From positions 1 to 32,440 of the forward strand of contig JALRFG010000005.1 in NCBI GenBank assembly GCA_023253795.1: a stretch of DNA of 32,440 nucleotides, written 5' to 3'. Position numbers and translations under genes: made by a program. The notes below the pieces were generated by a model. The model saw only the letters and a list, made by a program, of their open reading frames with translations, did not search any database and had not been told where the DNA came from. This stretch comes from Methylocystis sp. Its GTDB lineage: Bacteria; Pseudomonadota; Alphaproteobacteria; Rhizobiales; Beijerinckiaceae. Of the stretch, positions 23,715-31,965 are shown in pieces (the first letter of the stretch is position 1; each line of letters opens with the position of its first letter).

Positions 23715-24629
23715 ATGTCCGGCTATTCTCTGATGATTCATGGCGGCGCCGGCGTGATCCGAAATCCGGAGCGTTTCGAGCCGTCTCTGCATCGCATCGT
23801 TTCGGCGGGCGCCGATCTGCTTGAGCGCGGCGGAACGGCGCGCGACGCCGTCAGCCTGTGCGTGACGCTGCTTGAGGACGATCCGCTTTACAACGCCGGC
23901 TTTGGTTCGGTGCTCAACGCCGATGGCGTCGCCGAATGCGACGCCGCGATCATGGACGGGCGCGATCTGTCGGCTGGCGCGGTTGCCGGCGTCGGGCGGA
24001 TCAAAAATCCGATCCTCGCCGCGCGGACGGTGATGGAGAACAGCGCGCATGTGTTTCTGATTGGCGCAGGGGCAGAGGCCTTCGCGCGGCGCAACAATGT
24101 CGAAATGGTCCCCGAAAGCTATTTCCAGACGCCCGAGCGCCTTGCCGATCTCGCCCGCGCGAAAGCCCGCAATGAGACGGCGCTGGATCACGTTGCGTCG
24201 CAGGGCGCGCCATCGGCGAAGAAGCTTGGCACAGTCGGCGCCGTCGCGCGCGATCGCGCCGGCAATCTCGCTGCAGCGACCTCGACGGGCGGCATGACCA
24301 ATAAACTACCGGGACGGGTTGGCGACTCGCCGGTGATCGGCGCCGGCGTATTCGCCGATAACGCCAGTTGCGCCGTTTCCTGCACCGGCGTCGGCGAACA
24401 TTTTCTGCGCACCTCGCTCGCCCGCACGGTTGGCTTCCTGATCGAGGATCTGGGGCTAGAGACGCAGGCCGCGACAGATGAAGCGATCCGTCGACTGGTC
24501 GAGAAAGTCAGCGGCGTCGGCGCGCTGATCGTGGTGGGTCGCGATGGCGTCTGCGCCCGCGCTCAAAGCACGCCGGGGTTGCTAACGGCCAGCGCGCGCG
24601 ACGGCGTGATTAACGTAAAGACCGCCTAA
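23715..24629 (+). CDS. Isoaspartyl peptidase / plant-type L-asparaginase
   Basis: The 304-residue protein is an Ntn hydrolase that splits itself before the catalytic threonine. The nucleophile T173 sits in KLGTVGAVARD, and the TSTGGMTNKLPGRVGDSPVIGAGVFADN block forms the substrate and oxyanion site. The N-terminal subunit (about 1–172) has MIHGGAG and YNAGFGSVLNADG. Such enzymes hydrolyse beta-aspartyl dipeptides from protein damage and, more slowly, L-asparagine. It follows phyR by 20 bases, so it may be co-transcribed; turnover of damaged peptides would fit a stress response, but that link is inference. No signal peptide is visible, so cytoplasmic. CGGAG precedes the ATG. It converges with the aminopeptidase gene. 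Confidence 0.92.
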   Translation: MSGYSLMIHGGAGVIRNPERFEPSLHRIVSAGADLLERGGTARDAVSLCVTLLEDDPLYNAGFGSVLNADGVAECDAAIMDGRDLSAGAVAGVGRIKNPILAARTVMENSAHVFLIGAGAEAFARRNNVEMVPESYFQTPERLADLARAKARNETALDHVASQGAPSAKKLGTVGAVARDRAGNLAAATSTGGMTNKLPGRVGDSPVIGAGVFADNASCAVSCTGVGEHFLRTSLARTVGFLIEDLGLETQAATDEAIRRLVEKVSGVGALIVVGRDGVCARAQSTPGLLTASARDGVINVKTA

Positions 24630-24658
24630 GCGGCGCGTTTATTGCGGAGCGAACTCGG

Positions 24659-26482
24659 TTAGTCTGAAAGAAGTTTGCGCGTCGCGCCGCGCAGCCATGC
24701 GCGCGTTTTTGGATCGGCAAGCGGCGACAGAGTCTTGCGCACCCGCGCATGATAGGCGTCGAGCCAGTCGATTTCCGTCTCACTCAGAAGCTTTGGGTCG
24801 ATGCTGGCGAGATCGAAGGGCGCCAGCGTAATCGTTTCAAACCCGTACATCTCGCGCTCGCCGCCCTTGATGTCGCGCTTCTCGACAATCACGAGATTTT
24901 CAAGCCGGATGCCATAATCGCCGGCGCGGTAGTAACCCGGCTCATTCGACAGGATCATGCCGGGTTGCAGCGGCGTCGTGTCGAGACGCGAGATGCGCTG
25001 CGGCCCTTCATGCACGGAGAGATAAACGCCGACGCCATGTCCGGTGCCGTGATCGAAATCGAGGCCCGCCTCCCAAAGAGCGGCCCGCGCAAAAGCGTCA
25101 AGCTGCGCGCCGCCGACGCCTTTCGGAAACACAGCGCGGGCGATGGCGATATGGCCCTTGAGCACACGCGTATAATGTTCGCGAAACTGTTTTGAGGGGC
25201 GACCAATCGCGACGGTGCGCGTCACATCTGTCGTGCCGTCGAGGTATTGCGCGCCGCTGTCGACAAGATAAACGCCCTTGCCGATGCGCAGATTGCTTTT
25301 TTCGGTGACGCGATAATGCGGGATCGCCGCATGTTCGCCAAAGGCCGAAATCGTCGGGAAAGAAATGTCGCGCAGATCGCCGGCTTCGCGCCGGAAAGTT
25401 TCGACCGCCTGCGCAGCGGAGATTTCGGTCAGTCCGCCTTTTGGCGCCGCCTGAGAAAACCACGCCAGAAAACGCGTCAGCGCCAGCCCGTCGCGAACAT
25501 GCGCTGCGCGCGCGCCCGCCAGTTCCGAGGCGTTTTTCACCGCCTTTGGCAGCGACGCCGGATCGGCGACGAGCTTCGGCGCGCCGCCTGCGGCGCGCAG
25601 GGTTTCGACAAGTTTCGATGGCGCCGTCGCCGCGTCAAAGAGCACTGTCGCCTTGTCGTGGCCCAGACGCGTCAACGCGTCGGCCAGAGCTTCCGGCGGG
25701 GAAAGATCGAGAAATTTTTCGAGCGCCGCGCGGGTTTTGGCGTCGAGCTTTTCGGCGTCGATAAACAGCGTCGGCTTGCCGGTCTTCGGCAATAACGCAA
25801 AACACAGCGCGATCGGCGTGTGCGCCACATCGGCGCCGCGAATGTTGAACGTCCAGGCGATTGCGTGCGGATCGGAGAACAGCGCCGCGTCGGCGTCGCC
25901 CAGTTGCGCGCGCAGGCGTTTGATTTTGGCGTTAGCGGTTTCGCCGGCAAGACGGGCCGGATATAGCGTCACGCTTCCGATGGGTTCGGCCGGACGGTCG
26001 CGCCAGATCGCGTCGATCGGATTATCGTCGACCGGAATCAGCGTGACGTTTTTACCTTCGAGCGCTTTGCGGAAACGTTCGATCTGGCCGCTGGTGTGCA
26101 GCCATGGGTCGTACCCGATGCGGCCGCCGTCGGGCGCATTTTCGGCGAGCCATGTGGCGGGCGCGATGGTCGAGATGTCGAGCGACGTCATCACGCGCGG
26201 ATCAATTTCGCCGCGCACCTGAATCACATAACGGCCATCGACAAAAATCGCCGCTTTCGTCGCCAGAATCACGGCGAAGCCGGCGGAGCCGGTGAAGCCG
26301 GTCAGCCAGGCGAGCCGTTCGGCGGATCTGGGCACATATTCGTTTTGATGCGCGTCGGCGCGCGGCACGAGAAAGCCGGCGAGCCCTTGCTCTGCAAGCG
26401 TGGCGCGCAACGCTTTAATGCGGGGGGCGCTTTCATTGGCGGCGGCGGGATCGGCGAAGGATTGGAATTTTGCTTCGAACAT
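24659..26482 (-). CDS. M24B Xaa-Pro aminopeptidase
   Basis: This is a 607-residue metallo-aminopeptidase that removes N-terminal residues before proline. It has the three-domain plan of long (eukaryote-like) aminopeptidase P: two creatinase-type N-terminal domains (about 20–150 and 155–310) and a pita-bread catalytic domain (about 320–600). Metal ligands are D408 and D419 (VDSGAQYLDGTTDVTRT), the His of HGTGHGVG, and the Glu residues of SNEPGYY and IRLENLV. It lies 38 bases behind prmA on the same strand, so the two may be co-transcribed. ATG at 26482 gives the normal N-terminus; no signal peptide is seen. Confidence 0.94.
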   Translation of the reverse strand: MFEAKFQSFADPAAANESAPRIKALRATLAEQGLAGFLVPRADAHQNEYVPRSAERLAWLTGFTGSAGFAVILATKAAIFVDGRYVIQVRGEIDPRVMTSLDISTIAPATWLAENAPDGGRIGYDPWLHTSGQIERFRKALEGKNVTLIPVDDNPIDAIWRDRPAEPIGSVTLYPARLAGETANAKIKRLRAQLGDADAALFSDPHAIAWTFNIRGADVAHTPIALCFALLPKTGKPTLFIDAEKLDAKTRAALEKFLDLSPPEALADALTRLGHDKATVLFDAATAPSKLVETLRAAGGAPKLVADPASLPKAVKNASELAGARAAHVRDGLALTRFLAWFSQAAPKGGLTEISAAQAVETFRREAGDLRDISFPTISAFGEHAAIPHYRVTEKSNLRIGKGVYLVDSGAQYLDGTTDVTRTVAIGRPSKQFREHYTRVLKGHIAIARAVFPKGVGGAQLDAFARAALWEAGLDFDHGTGHGVGVYLSVHEGPQRISRLDTTPLQPGMILSNEPGYYRAGDYGIRLENLVIVEKRDIKGGEREMYGFETITLAPFDLASIDPKLLSETEIDWLDAYHARVRKTLSPLADPKTRAWLRGATRKLLSD

Positions 26483-26520
26483 AGATGGAAGCTAGTGACC
26501 GCCGCGCCGTCCGGCAACCA

Positions 26521-27468
26521 TCAATCGTCGTCGTCCTCATCGTCGTCGTCATCGTCCTGCGGCAGCGGCTGTGCGCCGCCCCGGCGCAGCAGCAGCGTCG
26601 CCCAGCCGTCGATGTCGTAACGCCGGGCGAGGGCGAAGCCCTGTCCGCGATAGGCGGCAAGCACGCCGGGCACATCGCGGGCGAGCAGGCCGGAGAGCAC
26701 CAGCTCGGCGCCGCCGGCGGCTGCGCCGGCGATCGAGGGCGCGAGCAGGCGCAGGGGCTTCGCCAGAATATTGGCGAAGATCAGATCATATTGGCCGACC
26801 AGCGCCGGATGGCGCAGGCCGGGGGCGACCACCGGCCGCACAAAGGCGCCGGCGGCGTTGGCGCGGGCGTTGGCGCGGGCGGTTTCGACGGCGACAGGAT
26901 CGATGTCGCCGCAGGCCACCGTCTGGCGCAGCAGCCGAGCGGCGGCGATGGCGAGCACGCCTGTGCCGGAGCCGACATCGAGGACGCGTTGCGGCCGACG
27001 GCGTTTCAGAATGCTGTCGAGCATGCGCAGGCAACCCAGCGTGGTGCCGTGATGGCCTGTGCCAAAGGCGAGCGCTGCTTCGATCTCGACGCCAATGTCA
27101 TTGGCGCGCAGCTTGCCGCGATCATGCGAGCCATGCACCACCAGCCGTCCGGCGCGCACCGGCTTCAGCCCGGCGAGCGCGTTCTGCACCCAATCCTGTT
27201 TGGCGATCTGTTCGAAACGGGCGGCCTGCGCCGTCTCCGCATCGCTCACGGCGGCGATCAGTTCGCGAATCTCGTCCTCGTCCGGCGGTTCGGCGAAATA
27301 AATCTCCACCGCCCAGCTCACCCCATCCGGCTCTTCGAAAGCGGCGGCGGCGGTCTCGGTGGGGTCGAAAGTTTCGACAATGATGTCGGCGATGGCGCGG
27401 GCGCGGCGCTGATCGCAGACGAGGCGCAGCACATGGCTGGCGCCGTTGGGAGGCAGTCCTTCAAGCAT
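26521..27468 (-). CDS. prmA: Ribosomal protein L11 methyltransferase with poly-Asp tail
   Basis: PrmA trimethylates ribosomal protein L11 using S-adenosylmethionine. The product, 315 residues from the ATG at 27468 (an in-frame GTG at 27483 would add five), has an N-terminal L11-recognition domain (about 10–110) and a Rossmann methyltransferase domain (about 120–300). The SAM motif is VLDVGSGTGVLAIAAARL, preceded by LAFGTGHHGTTLGCL and followed by NILAKPL, all typical. The C-terminus ends in a run of about eleven acidic residues, mostly Asp, coded by GAC/GAT repeats (26521–26562), which is not part of the family core. It is divergent from the GTPase-like gene (about 135 bases between) and followed by the aminopeptidase gene. 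Confidence 0.93.
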   Translation of the reverse strand: MLEGLPPNGASHVLRLVCDQRRARAIADIIVETFDPTETAAAAFEEPDGVSWAVEIYFAEPPDEDEIRELIAAVSDAETAQAARFEQIAKQDWVQNALAGLKPVRAGRLVVHGSHDRGKLRANDIGVEIEAALAFGTGHHGTTLGCLRMLDSILKRRRPQRVLDVGSGTGVLAIAAARLLRQTVACGDIDPVAVETARANARANAAGAFVRPVVAPGLRHPALVGQYDLIFANILAKPLRLLAPSIAGAAAGGAELVLSGLLARDVPGVLAAYRGQGFALARRYDIDGWATLLLRRGGAQPLPQDDDDDDEDDDD

Positions 27469-27603
27469 ATCCGCGCTTAGCACGTCGCCGGCGAAGCGTC
27501 ACCCGCGCCGGTCCCTGCGTTGTCATGTCTGTCGCCCTTTGCCCCGCGCCCCCGCGTCTGTATTGTCCGGGCGAGGCGGGGCCAGAGACGCGCGCAGCAG
27601 GGC

Positions 27604-28599
27604 ATGACGGAAAAAAGCACCATTTGTCTGATCGGACCGAAAGCGAGCGGCAAATCCTCGCTGCTCGCGTCATTGACGGAATGTGTGGCGCAGGGCGCAT
27701 TTGGTTATTCGCCGCGCCTGCGGCCGGCGTTGCAGCCTGTGACCGAGGGCGATTTTCGCGCAGCGGCGACCGAGATCCGCCCCGCCGATTTTCTGGCTCA
27801 TGAGGAAGGCGATTACGAACGCCTGAAACGCGATTTCGCGCTGGGCGGCGTCGCCACCGATACGCTCGACACCTATGAATATTATTTCCGCCTCACGGTG
27901 AACGGCGAGGCGCCGCCGGCGATCGTCACGCCCGGACCATGGCTGCTGGAGATCGTCGACTCTGCCGGCGAAATCGCCGTGCCGCCGGATGGCGCAGAGA
28001 TTCCGATCCTCAACGATGTGAAAACCAAGCTGGCGCGGCAATTGCTGGCGAGCGAGGCGGTGGTGCTGGTGCTGCCGCTGGTGCGGCTGGAGGATTCCGC
28101 CTGGATCGGCGCCTTGACGCGTTTCATCGATCGTCTTGCGCTGGCGCCGGATAAAAAACTGCGACGCCTCGTTGTGGTGTTTTCGCAATATGAGCGTCTG
28201 TTCGTGCGTCTCGGACCGAGCGCCTTCACCTACGCCTGCGATCCGGCGGTGGCGTGGCATGTGCTGCGCAAATCCCTGCGCGCCGCGCAATGGCTGGAGC
28301 GTTTGCGCGCGCTGGAGACGGGAGATGGCGGCGCCAGCGTGCGCTTCACCGTCGCTTCTTCCTATGGCTTCACCAAGCGGTTTCAGAACCCCAATATCGA
28401 TCCGCATCAGCCCGGCGAACGTCGCTTTCGTCGCGCCAGCCTTGAGGAAGCGCGCGCCAGCAACGAATATTGGCGCCCCTTCCTGACCGCCGAGCCGTTT
28501 TTATATGCGGCGCTCGGACTGGATAGCGCCTTCACCTTCTCCTTCGCGCAACTCGACGCCCGCGCGCCCGAAAAACCCGCCGCGTCAATCCTCGCTTAA
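27604..28599 (+). CDS. P-loop GTPase-like protein, unrecognised subfamily
   Basis: The 331-residue cytosolic protein begins almost at once with a P-loop, GPKASGKSS (10–18). A Walker B/G3-like LLEIVDSAGE (DxxGE form) follows at about 118–127. The expected G4 position reads VVVFSQYE, without N/TKxD, so guanine specificity is doubtful. About 130 residues separate P-loop and G3, longer than in Ras-like proteins. The DxxGE form and hydrophobic block after it (SEAVVLVLPLVRL) recall the DO-GTPase group of bacterial conflict and signalling systems; this is from memory and unverified. The ATG at 27604 has only a weak ribosome site, though the P-loop nearby supports it. The next gene, 41 bases downstream, is a possible partner. 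Confidence 0.7.
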   Translation: MTEKSTICLIGPKASGKSSLLASLTECVAQGAFGYSPRLRPALQPVTEGDFRAAATEIRPADFLAHEEGDYERLKRDFALGGVATDTLDTYEYYFRLTVNGEAPPAIVTPGPWLLEIVDSAGEIAVPPDGAEIPILNDVKTKLARQLLASEAVVLVLPLVRLEDSAWIGALTRFIDRLALAPDKKLRRLVVVFSQYERLFVRLGPSAFTYACDPAVAWHVLRKSLRAAQWLERLRALETGDGGASVRFTVASSYGFTKRFQNPNIDPHQPGERRFRRASLEEARASNEYWRPFLTAEPFLYAALGLDSAFTFSFAQLDARAPEKPAASILA

Positions 28600-28620
28600 A
28601 GTCTGGCGGCTAGAGTTCGC

Positions 28621-28640
28621 CCGTCGTTCCCAACCGACGG
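28621..28640 (+). promoter_or_regulatory. Hairpin directly before the companion gene start
   Basis: CCGTCG (28621–28626) and CGACGG (28635–28640) form a perfect 6-bp stem, with GTT/AAC able to extend it inward. It ends at the base before the ATG at 28641 and occupies the place of the ribosome site, which is otherwise absent. Confidence 0.4.
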
Positions 28641-29447
28641 ATGCGCAAAGTCGTGAGCACAGACAATCCGCCAGACGCCGAGGCGTCGATCGCCTTCCGG
28701 CGCTTGCATTATGGCAAGCTCGCGGACGCCGTCACCGGCGTTGTGCCGCCGAGCGAGGGCTATCGCGTCACCCGCCGTACGATGGATCTCGATCCTGAAC
28801 TTGAAGGGCGTCTGTCGCCGGCGCGATTGATCGGACGCCGCCGCTTTGAACTTGATGTGGTGGCGCCGCCGGCGCGTGGTCTGGGGTGTTTCGTCGCCCG
28901 GATGGCGTCCGCCGATGCGATGGCGATGCTGCGCGCCCGTTTTCGTCCCGAGGATGGCGAAAACGGCGGCGCGCGCCTGCATCATCAATCGTCGGTCTGG
29001 GTCGCCGCCGCCGAGGATTGGCGGCGCTTTCCCGCCGCCTGTCTCAGCATTGCGGCGCGCCAGTTGCGCGCCGATCCCGATCCTGTCGATGAGGCCGAAA
29101 CAACCCGCCTCGCTGAAGCGCCAACGCGCTGGCGTTTTCGCTGGATCACGCCGGATCAAGCGGGGTCTGTTCTGGCGCGCGCGTCCTGGGGGCGCGCCAT
29201 TCTTGAGCATTTCACGACTGCGTTAGAATCGAACGATGACGCGCCGCTTACTTTTGGCTCGAGTGATTTCGCCAGCGAAAATGATTTTCTGGCGGCTGTC
29301 GGCTTCGCCCTGCTATATCTGCCGGCGAGCTATCCGCGTTGGGACGAGATCAGCGTTGTTTGCGGTCTTGAGCATCCGCTGCCAGGCGTATGTCTGCGCT
29401 ATGTCAGTAATGTTGCGACAGATGCGGCTTTGTCCGCCGCCGCCTGA
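28641..29447 (+). CDS. GTPase companion protein, GAP1-N-like by eye
   Basis: The 268-residue soluble protein has no recognised catalytic motif. Its N-terminal half reads AFRRLHYGKLAD, a GYRVTRRTMDLD segment, and later RPEDGENGGARLHHQSSVWVAAAEDWRRFP. This order (HYG, GYxV, then G-x-x-G…HH…V…DW) resembles what I recall of GTPase-associated protein 1 N-terminal (GAP1-N) domains, which sit beside P-loop GTPases in predicted conflict systems. The match is by eye only. It follows the GTPase-like gene by 41 bases on the same strand and stops 9 bases before the convergent membrane gene. The start is uncertain: ATG at 28641 or GTG at 28653. Pairing with the GTPase is inferred from position. Confidence 0.6.
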   Translation: MRKVVSTDNPPDAEASIAFRRLHYGKLADAVTGVVPPSEGYRVTRRTMDLDPELEGRLSPARLIGRRRFELDVVAPPARGLGCFVARMASADAMAMLRARFRPEDGENGGARLHHQSSVWVAAAEDWRRFPAACLSIAARQLRADPDPVDEAETTRLAEAPTRWRFRWITPDQAGSVLARASWGRAILEHFTTALESNDDAPLTFGSSDFASENDFLAAVGFALLYLPASYPRWDEISVVCGLEHPLPGVCLRYVSNVATDAALSAAA

Positions 29448-29456
29448 CGGAAAAAA

Positions 29457-31661
29457 CTAGCCGCCTTCCATACCGGCGTCAGCCGGGGCCGCTTCTGCAA
29501 GATAGCGCTCCAGCGCCGACGGACGCCGCCGACGTGTGCGCGCGGCGATCGGATCAGCGTAAAAAGCGCGCGGTCCCACTCCGTCGCCGCCGCCTTCCAG
29601 CGCATAGCGCAGCGCACGCGCGCTGCGCGGCTTGAGCGCCGCATGCAGACGCGATTCGATCTGCGCGATAGTGACGTTGTCGACGACATAGGCGCCCTTG
29701 CGGTCGACATGCGCAATCTCGTCGCGCACCAGCCGATTGAGGATCGCGGTCAGATTTTCGCGCACCGCCGATGGCAATGTCGTAATTGTTTGCGCGCCGA
29801 GATCGATTTCGCTCATGTCGCCGGGCATGGGCCGCGCGACGCGCAGCAGCGCTTTCATGGCGCGAATATCGACCGGCTCGTCCTCGTCGTCCGTCAAATC
29901 GAGTGGAGCCATGAACTGGCGTCGCTCGCGTGATTCAAAACCGCGTTTGAAAATCTCCGACAGGAATTTCATGATGAACACAAAAGCGTCCTGCGCCATG
30001 GCGACGCAGATCGCCATCGTCGAATCCGGCGTGAAACTCCAGAAGGCTTCACGCGCCAGTTCAAACTTGTTGCGCTCCGATGAGTGCGCGCGCAGAAAAT
30101 CGTCGCTCTTTTTCAAATAGCCGCGTACGTCCGCGTCGCTCAGTCCGAGCGCCTTGGCGGCGACGACGCAGCCATCAATCACTGTCTTCGCTGTGTTGAA
30201 TCCTTCTGCGGCGGCGTTTTTGTCGGACGCCGGCGCAGCGCGGATTTTGCTGACGATGGCGTTCAATTGATCGCGCAGTCCCGCCTCAACGCCGCATTTT
30301 TTCTCATAGGCGGCCCGCGCGGCGATGGCGTCGTCGTGCGCCGAAAGAAGGTCGCGGGCTTCGCCCTGCGGTTCGCAGGCGAAATCACGTGCAATGGCGG
30401 CGGGCGCGGCGTTGGCCTGTCGGGCTGCGGCGAGAATCGGTTCGCAGAGCGGTTTAGCCGCGCGCACGCGCGCCCATGACGGATCGACGCGCAGTTGATC
30501 GCGCAGGGCGATGAGTTCGCGCAGATTGGCGTCGAGATCGGGCGCCGCTTCCAGTTTTGCGGCGGGGCGGCCGGGGAGGGCGTCGGCCGCCTCAGCCTTC
30601 TGTTTCAGCGTGATCAATGCAGCGGCGAGCGTATCGCGCTTTTTCAGCGCATTGGCGCGTTCGTTCGAAGGGCCGGAGAGCGTGCGGCGAATGACGGCCA
30701 GACGTTGCAGCGCCTCCTGCGCCTTGGCGCGATGGGTGTGGCAATTGGGACCACAGGCCGCGCCCTGATTGTCGAGGCCATGTTCGGCGTCGACGGCGAG
30801 TTGCTCCTCTTGCCGCGCCGTCGCGGCGAGCTGATCCATCTCGTCCTGTTTGGATTTGATGATCGCGTCGAAGGCGGCGGCGCTTTTTTCGAGCGCCGCA
30901 ATATCTGCGCGCGCTTCCTCCATCTGTCGCGCCGCCGTCCGGGCCGCCTCCAGTTCGACGGCGGCCTGTCGCGCCGCCTGCGCGAGAACGGCGCGCTGCG
31001 CTTCCTGATTTTTGCGAATCGTTTCCCGCAGCGCCGGCCCGGCCTGCCGGGCCGAATCGATCAGCCCGTCGAGGCTGTCCAGATAGGCCTTGAAGGTCGG
31101 CGTCGCGACGATTCGGGCCGAAGCCGCCTCCTGGGCGGCGGCGATCTGCTTGCTCGCCGGCAGCATCACCTCGGCGGCCAGCTCGTTGGGCTGCAACTCT
31201 GCGACGATCTTGCGCGAGGAAAGTTTGAATATGTTATTGTAATAATAGGTAAAAGAGAAAAAGGCCGAGATCGAGAAGACAAAGGTGAAGACCAGGGCGG
31301 TCACCAGCGTCTTGATGATCATCCGCTCCCGCGCCATGCGCCGATGGGCGATCAGCGCGGCGAGATCGGCGCCCAGCGACCAGGAGGTCGAGGCCAGCAT
31401 GATCAGAATCGCCGAGGTGGCGACCAGCGTGCCGGCGACGCCGACCAGGTCGTCCGGCTCCTTTTGCATGATGTCGATCATGCCGGAGGCGGTCGTGTAG
31501 AACACCCAGGCGAGCACGGGCAGCGCCACCGCCATGCCGACCCGGCCGAGATCGATCTGGCCCGCCCAGAGATGCCGCAGCGGCTTCATCATTTTATTTA
31601 ACATATTGTTTTTTATTGGCTCTGCCGTTTCGGGAGCGGCGGGCGTCGGCGCAGAAGTCAT
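29457..31661 (-). CDS. Large membrane protein with coiled coil, unknown function
   Basis: The 734-residue protein has three hydrophobic helices near the N-terminus (about 43–64, 76–96 and 117–141), a long Ala/Glu/Gln/Arg-rich helical region (about 165–530) with clear coiled-coil character, a fourth hydrophobic segment (about 540–570) and a C-terminal soluble domain (about 590–734) with acidic LTDDEDEP and an end-piece resembling a helix-turn-helix-sized fold. The region between helices 3 and 4 holds six cysteines (303, 307, 406, 429, 456, 498), including a CGPNCHTH cluster, suggesting an extracytoplasmic, disulfide-bonded coiled coil. No family is recognised. Start ATG 31661 lacks a clear ribosome site; M20 (31604) is possible. 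It is convergent with the GTPase pair, 9 bases apart, and divergent from hpnH. Confidence 0.8.
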   Translation of the reverse strand: MTSAPTPAAPETAEPIKNNMLNKMMKPLRHLWAGQIDLGRVGMAVALPVLAWVFYTTASGMIDIMQKEPDDLVGVAGTLVATSAILIMLASTSWSLGADLAALIAHRRMARERMIIKTLVTALVFTFVFSISAFFSFTYYYNNIFKLSSRKIVAELQPNELAAEVMLPASKQIAAAQEAASARIVATPTFKAYLDSLDGLIDSARQAGPALRETIRKNQEAQRAVLAQAARQAAVELEAARTAARQMEEARADIAALEKSAAAFDAIIKSKQDEMDQLAATARQEEQLAVDAEHGLDNQGAACGPNCHTHRAKAQEALQRLAVIRRTLSGPSNERANALKKRDTLAAALITLKQKAEAADALPGRPAAKLEAAPDLDANLRELIALRDQLRVDPSWARVRAAKPLCEPILAAARQANAAPAAIARDFACEPQGEARDLLSAHDDAIAARAAYEKKCGVEAGLRDQLNAIVSKIRAAPASDKNAAAEGFNTAKTVIDGCVVAAKALGLSDADVRGYLKKSDDFLRAHSSERNKFELAREAFWSFTPDSTMAICVAMAQDAFVFIMKFLSEIFKRGFESRERRQFMAPLDLTDDEDEPVDIRAMKALLRVARPMPGDMSEIDLGAQTITTLPSAVRENLTAILNRLVRDEIAHVDRKGAYVVDNVTIAQIESRLHAALKPRSARALRYALEGGGDGVGPRAFYADPIAARTRRRRPSALERYLAEAAPADAGMEGG

Positions 31662-31965
31662 GGGCGGCGACGCTCTGACAGGCCGCCGTGCGGCGGATTT
31701 TGCGCTCGGTTCATCGGCTCAAAACTCCCGGAAACGCATGTTGGGCTTCTCGACGCCCATCTCACTGCCGCTCTCACGCCCGAAAAGAGACTGATTTGGT
31801 CCTTAAGGCAAGGCGCAGTGAGAAAATCCGCGACAAGGTCGCAGGTTTCCCCGCTGCGTTGTTTCATGCTAGACGCCCCAAATGGCGAACGCTCGCGGTT
31901 TTCCGCGCCGGCGCCCTTTGTCTCGCAGTCCCTTGAAGGCTCGCGTATCACAACAGGAATCTGCC
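31662..31965. other. Intergenic region between the membrane protein and hpnH
   Basis: This divergent promoter region of 304 bases holds no convincing gene; a minus-strand open frame crossing it has no protein-like features. The sequence TTTCATGCTAGAC near 31863–31875 is a weak candidate promoter element for hpnH. AGGAATC lies 8 bases before the GTG start. No clear operator was found. Confidence 0.4.

Noticed and set aside
26485-27480. A plus-strand frame opposite prmA, including a poly-Val run
   Set aside because: The Val run is the complement of the poly-Asp codons; the PrmA motifs on the minus strand are decisive.
30495-31601. A 368-codon plus-strand frame opposite the membrane coiled-coil gene
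   Set aside because: Composition is Arg/Gly/Gln-rich without hydrophobic or domain structure, while the minus strand has clear membrane helices.
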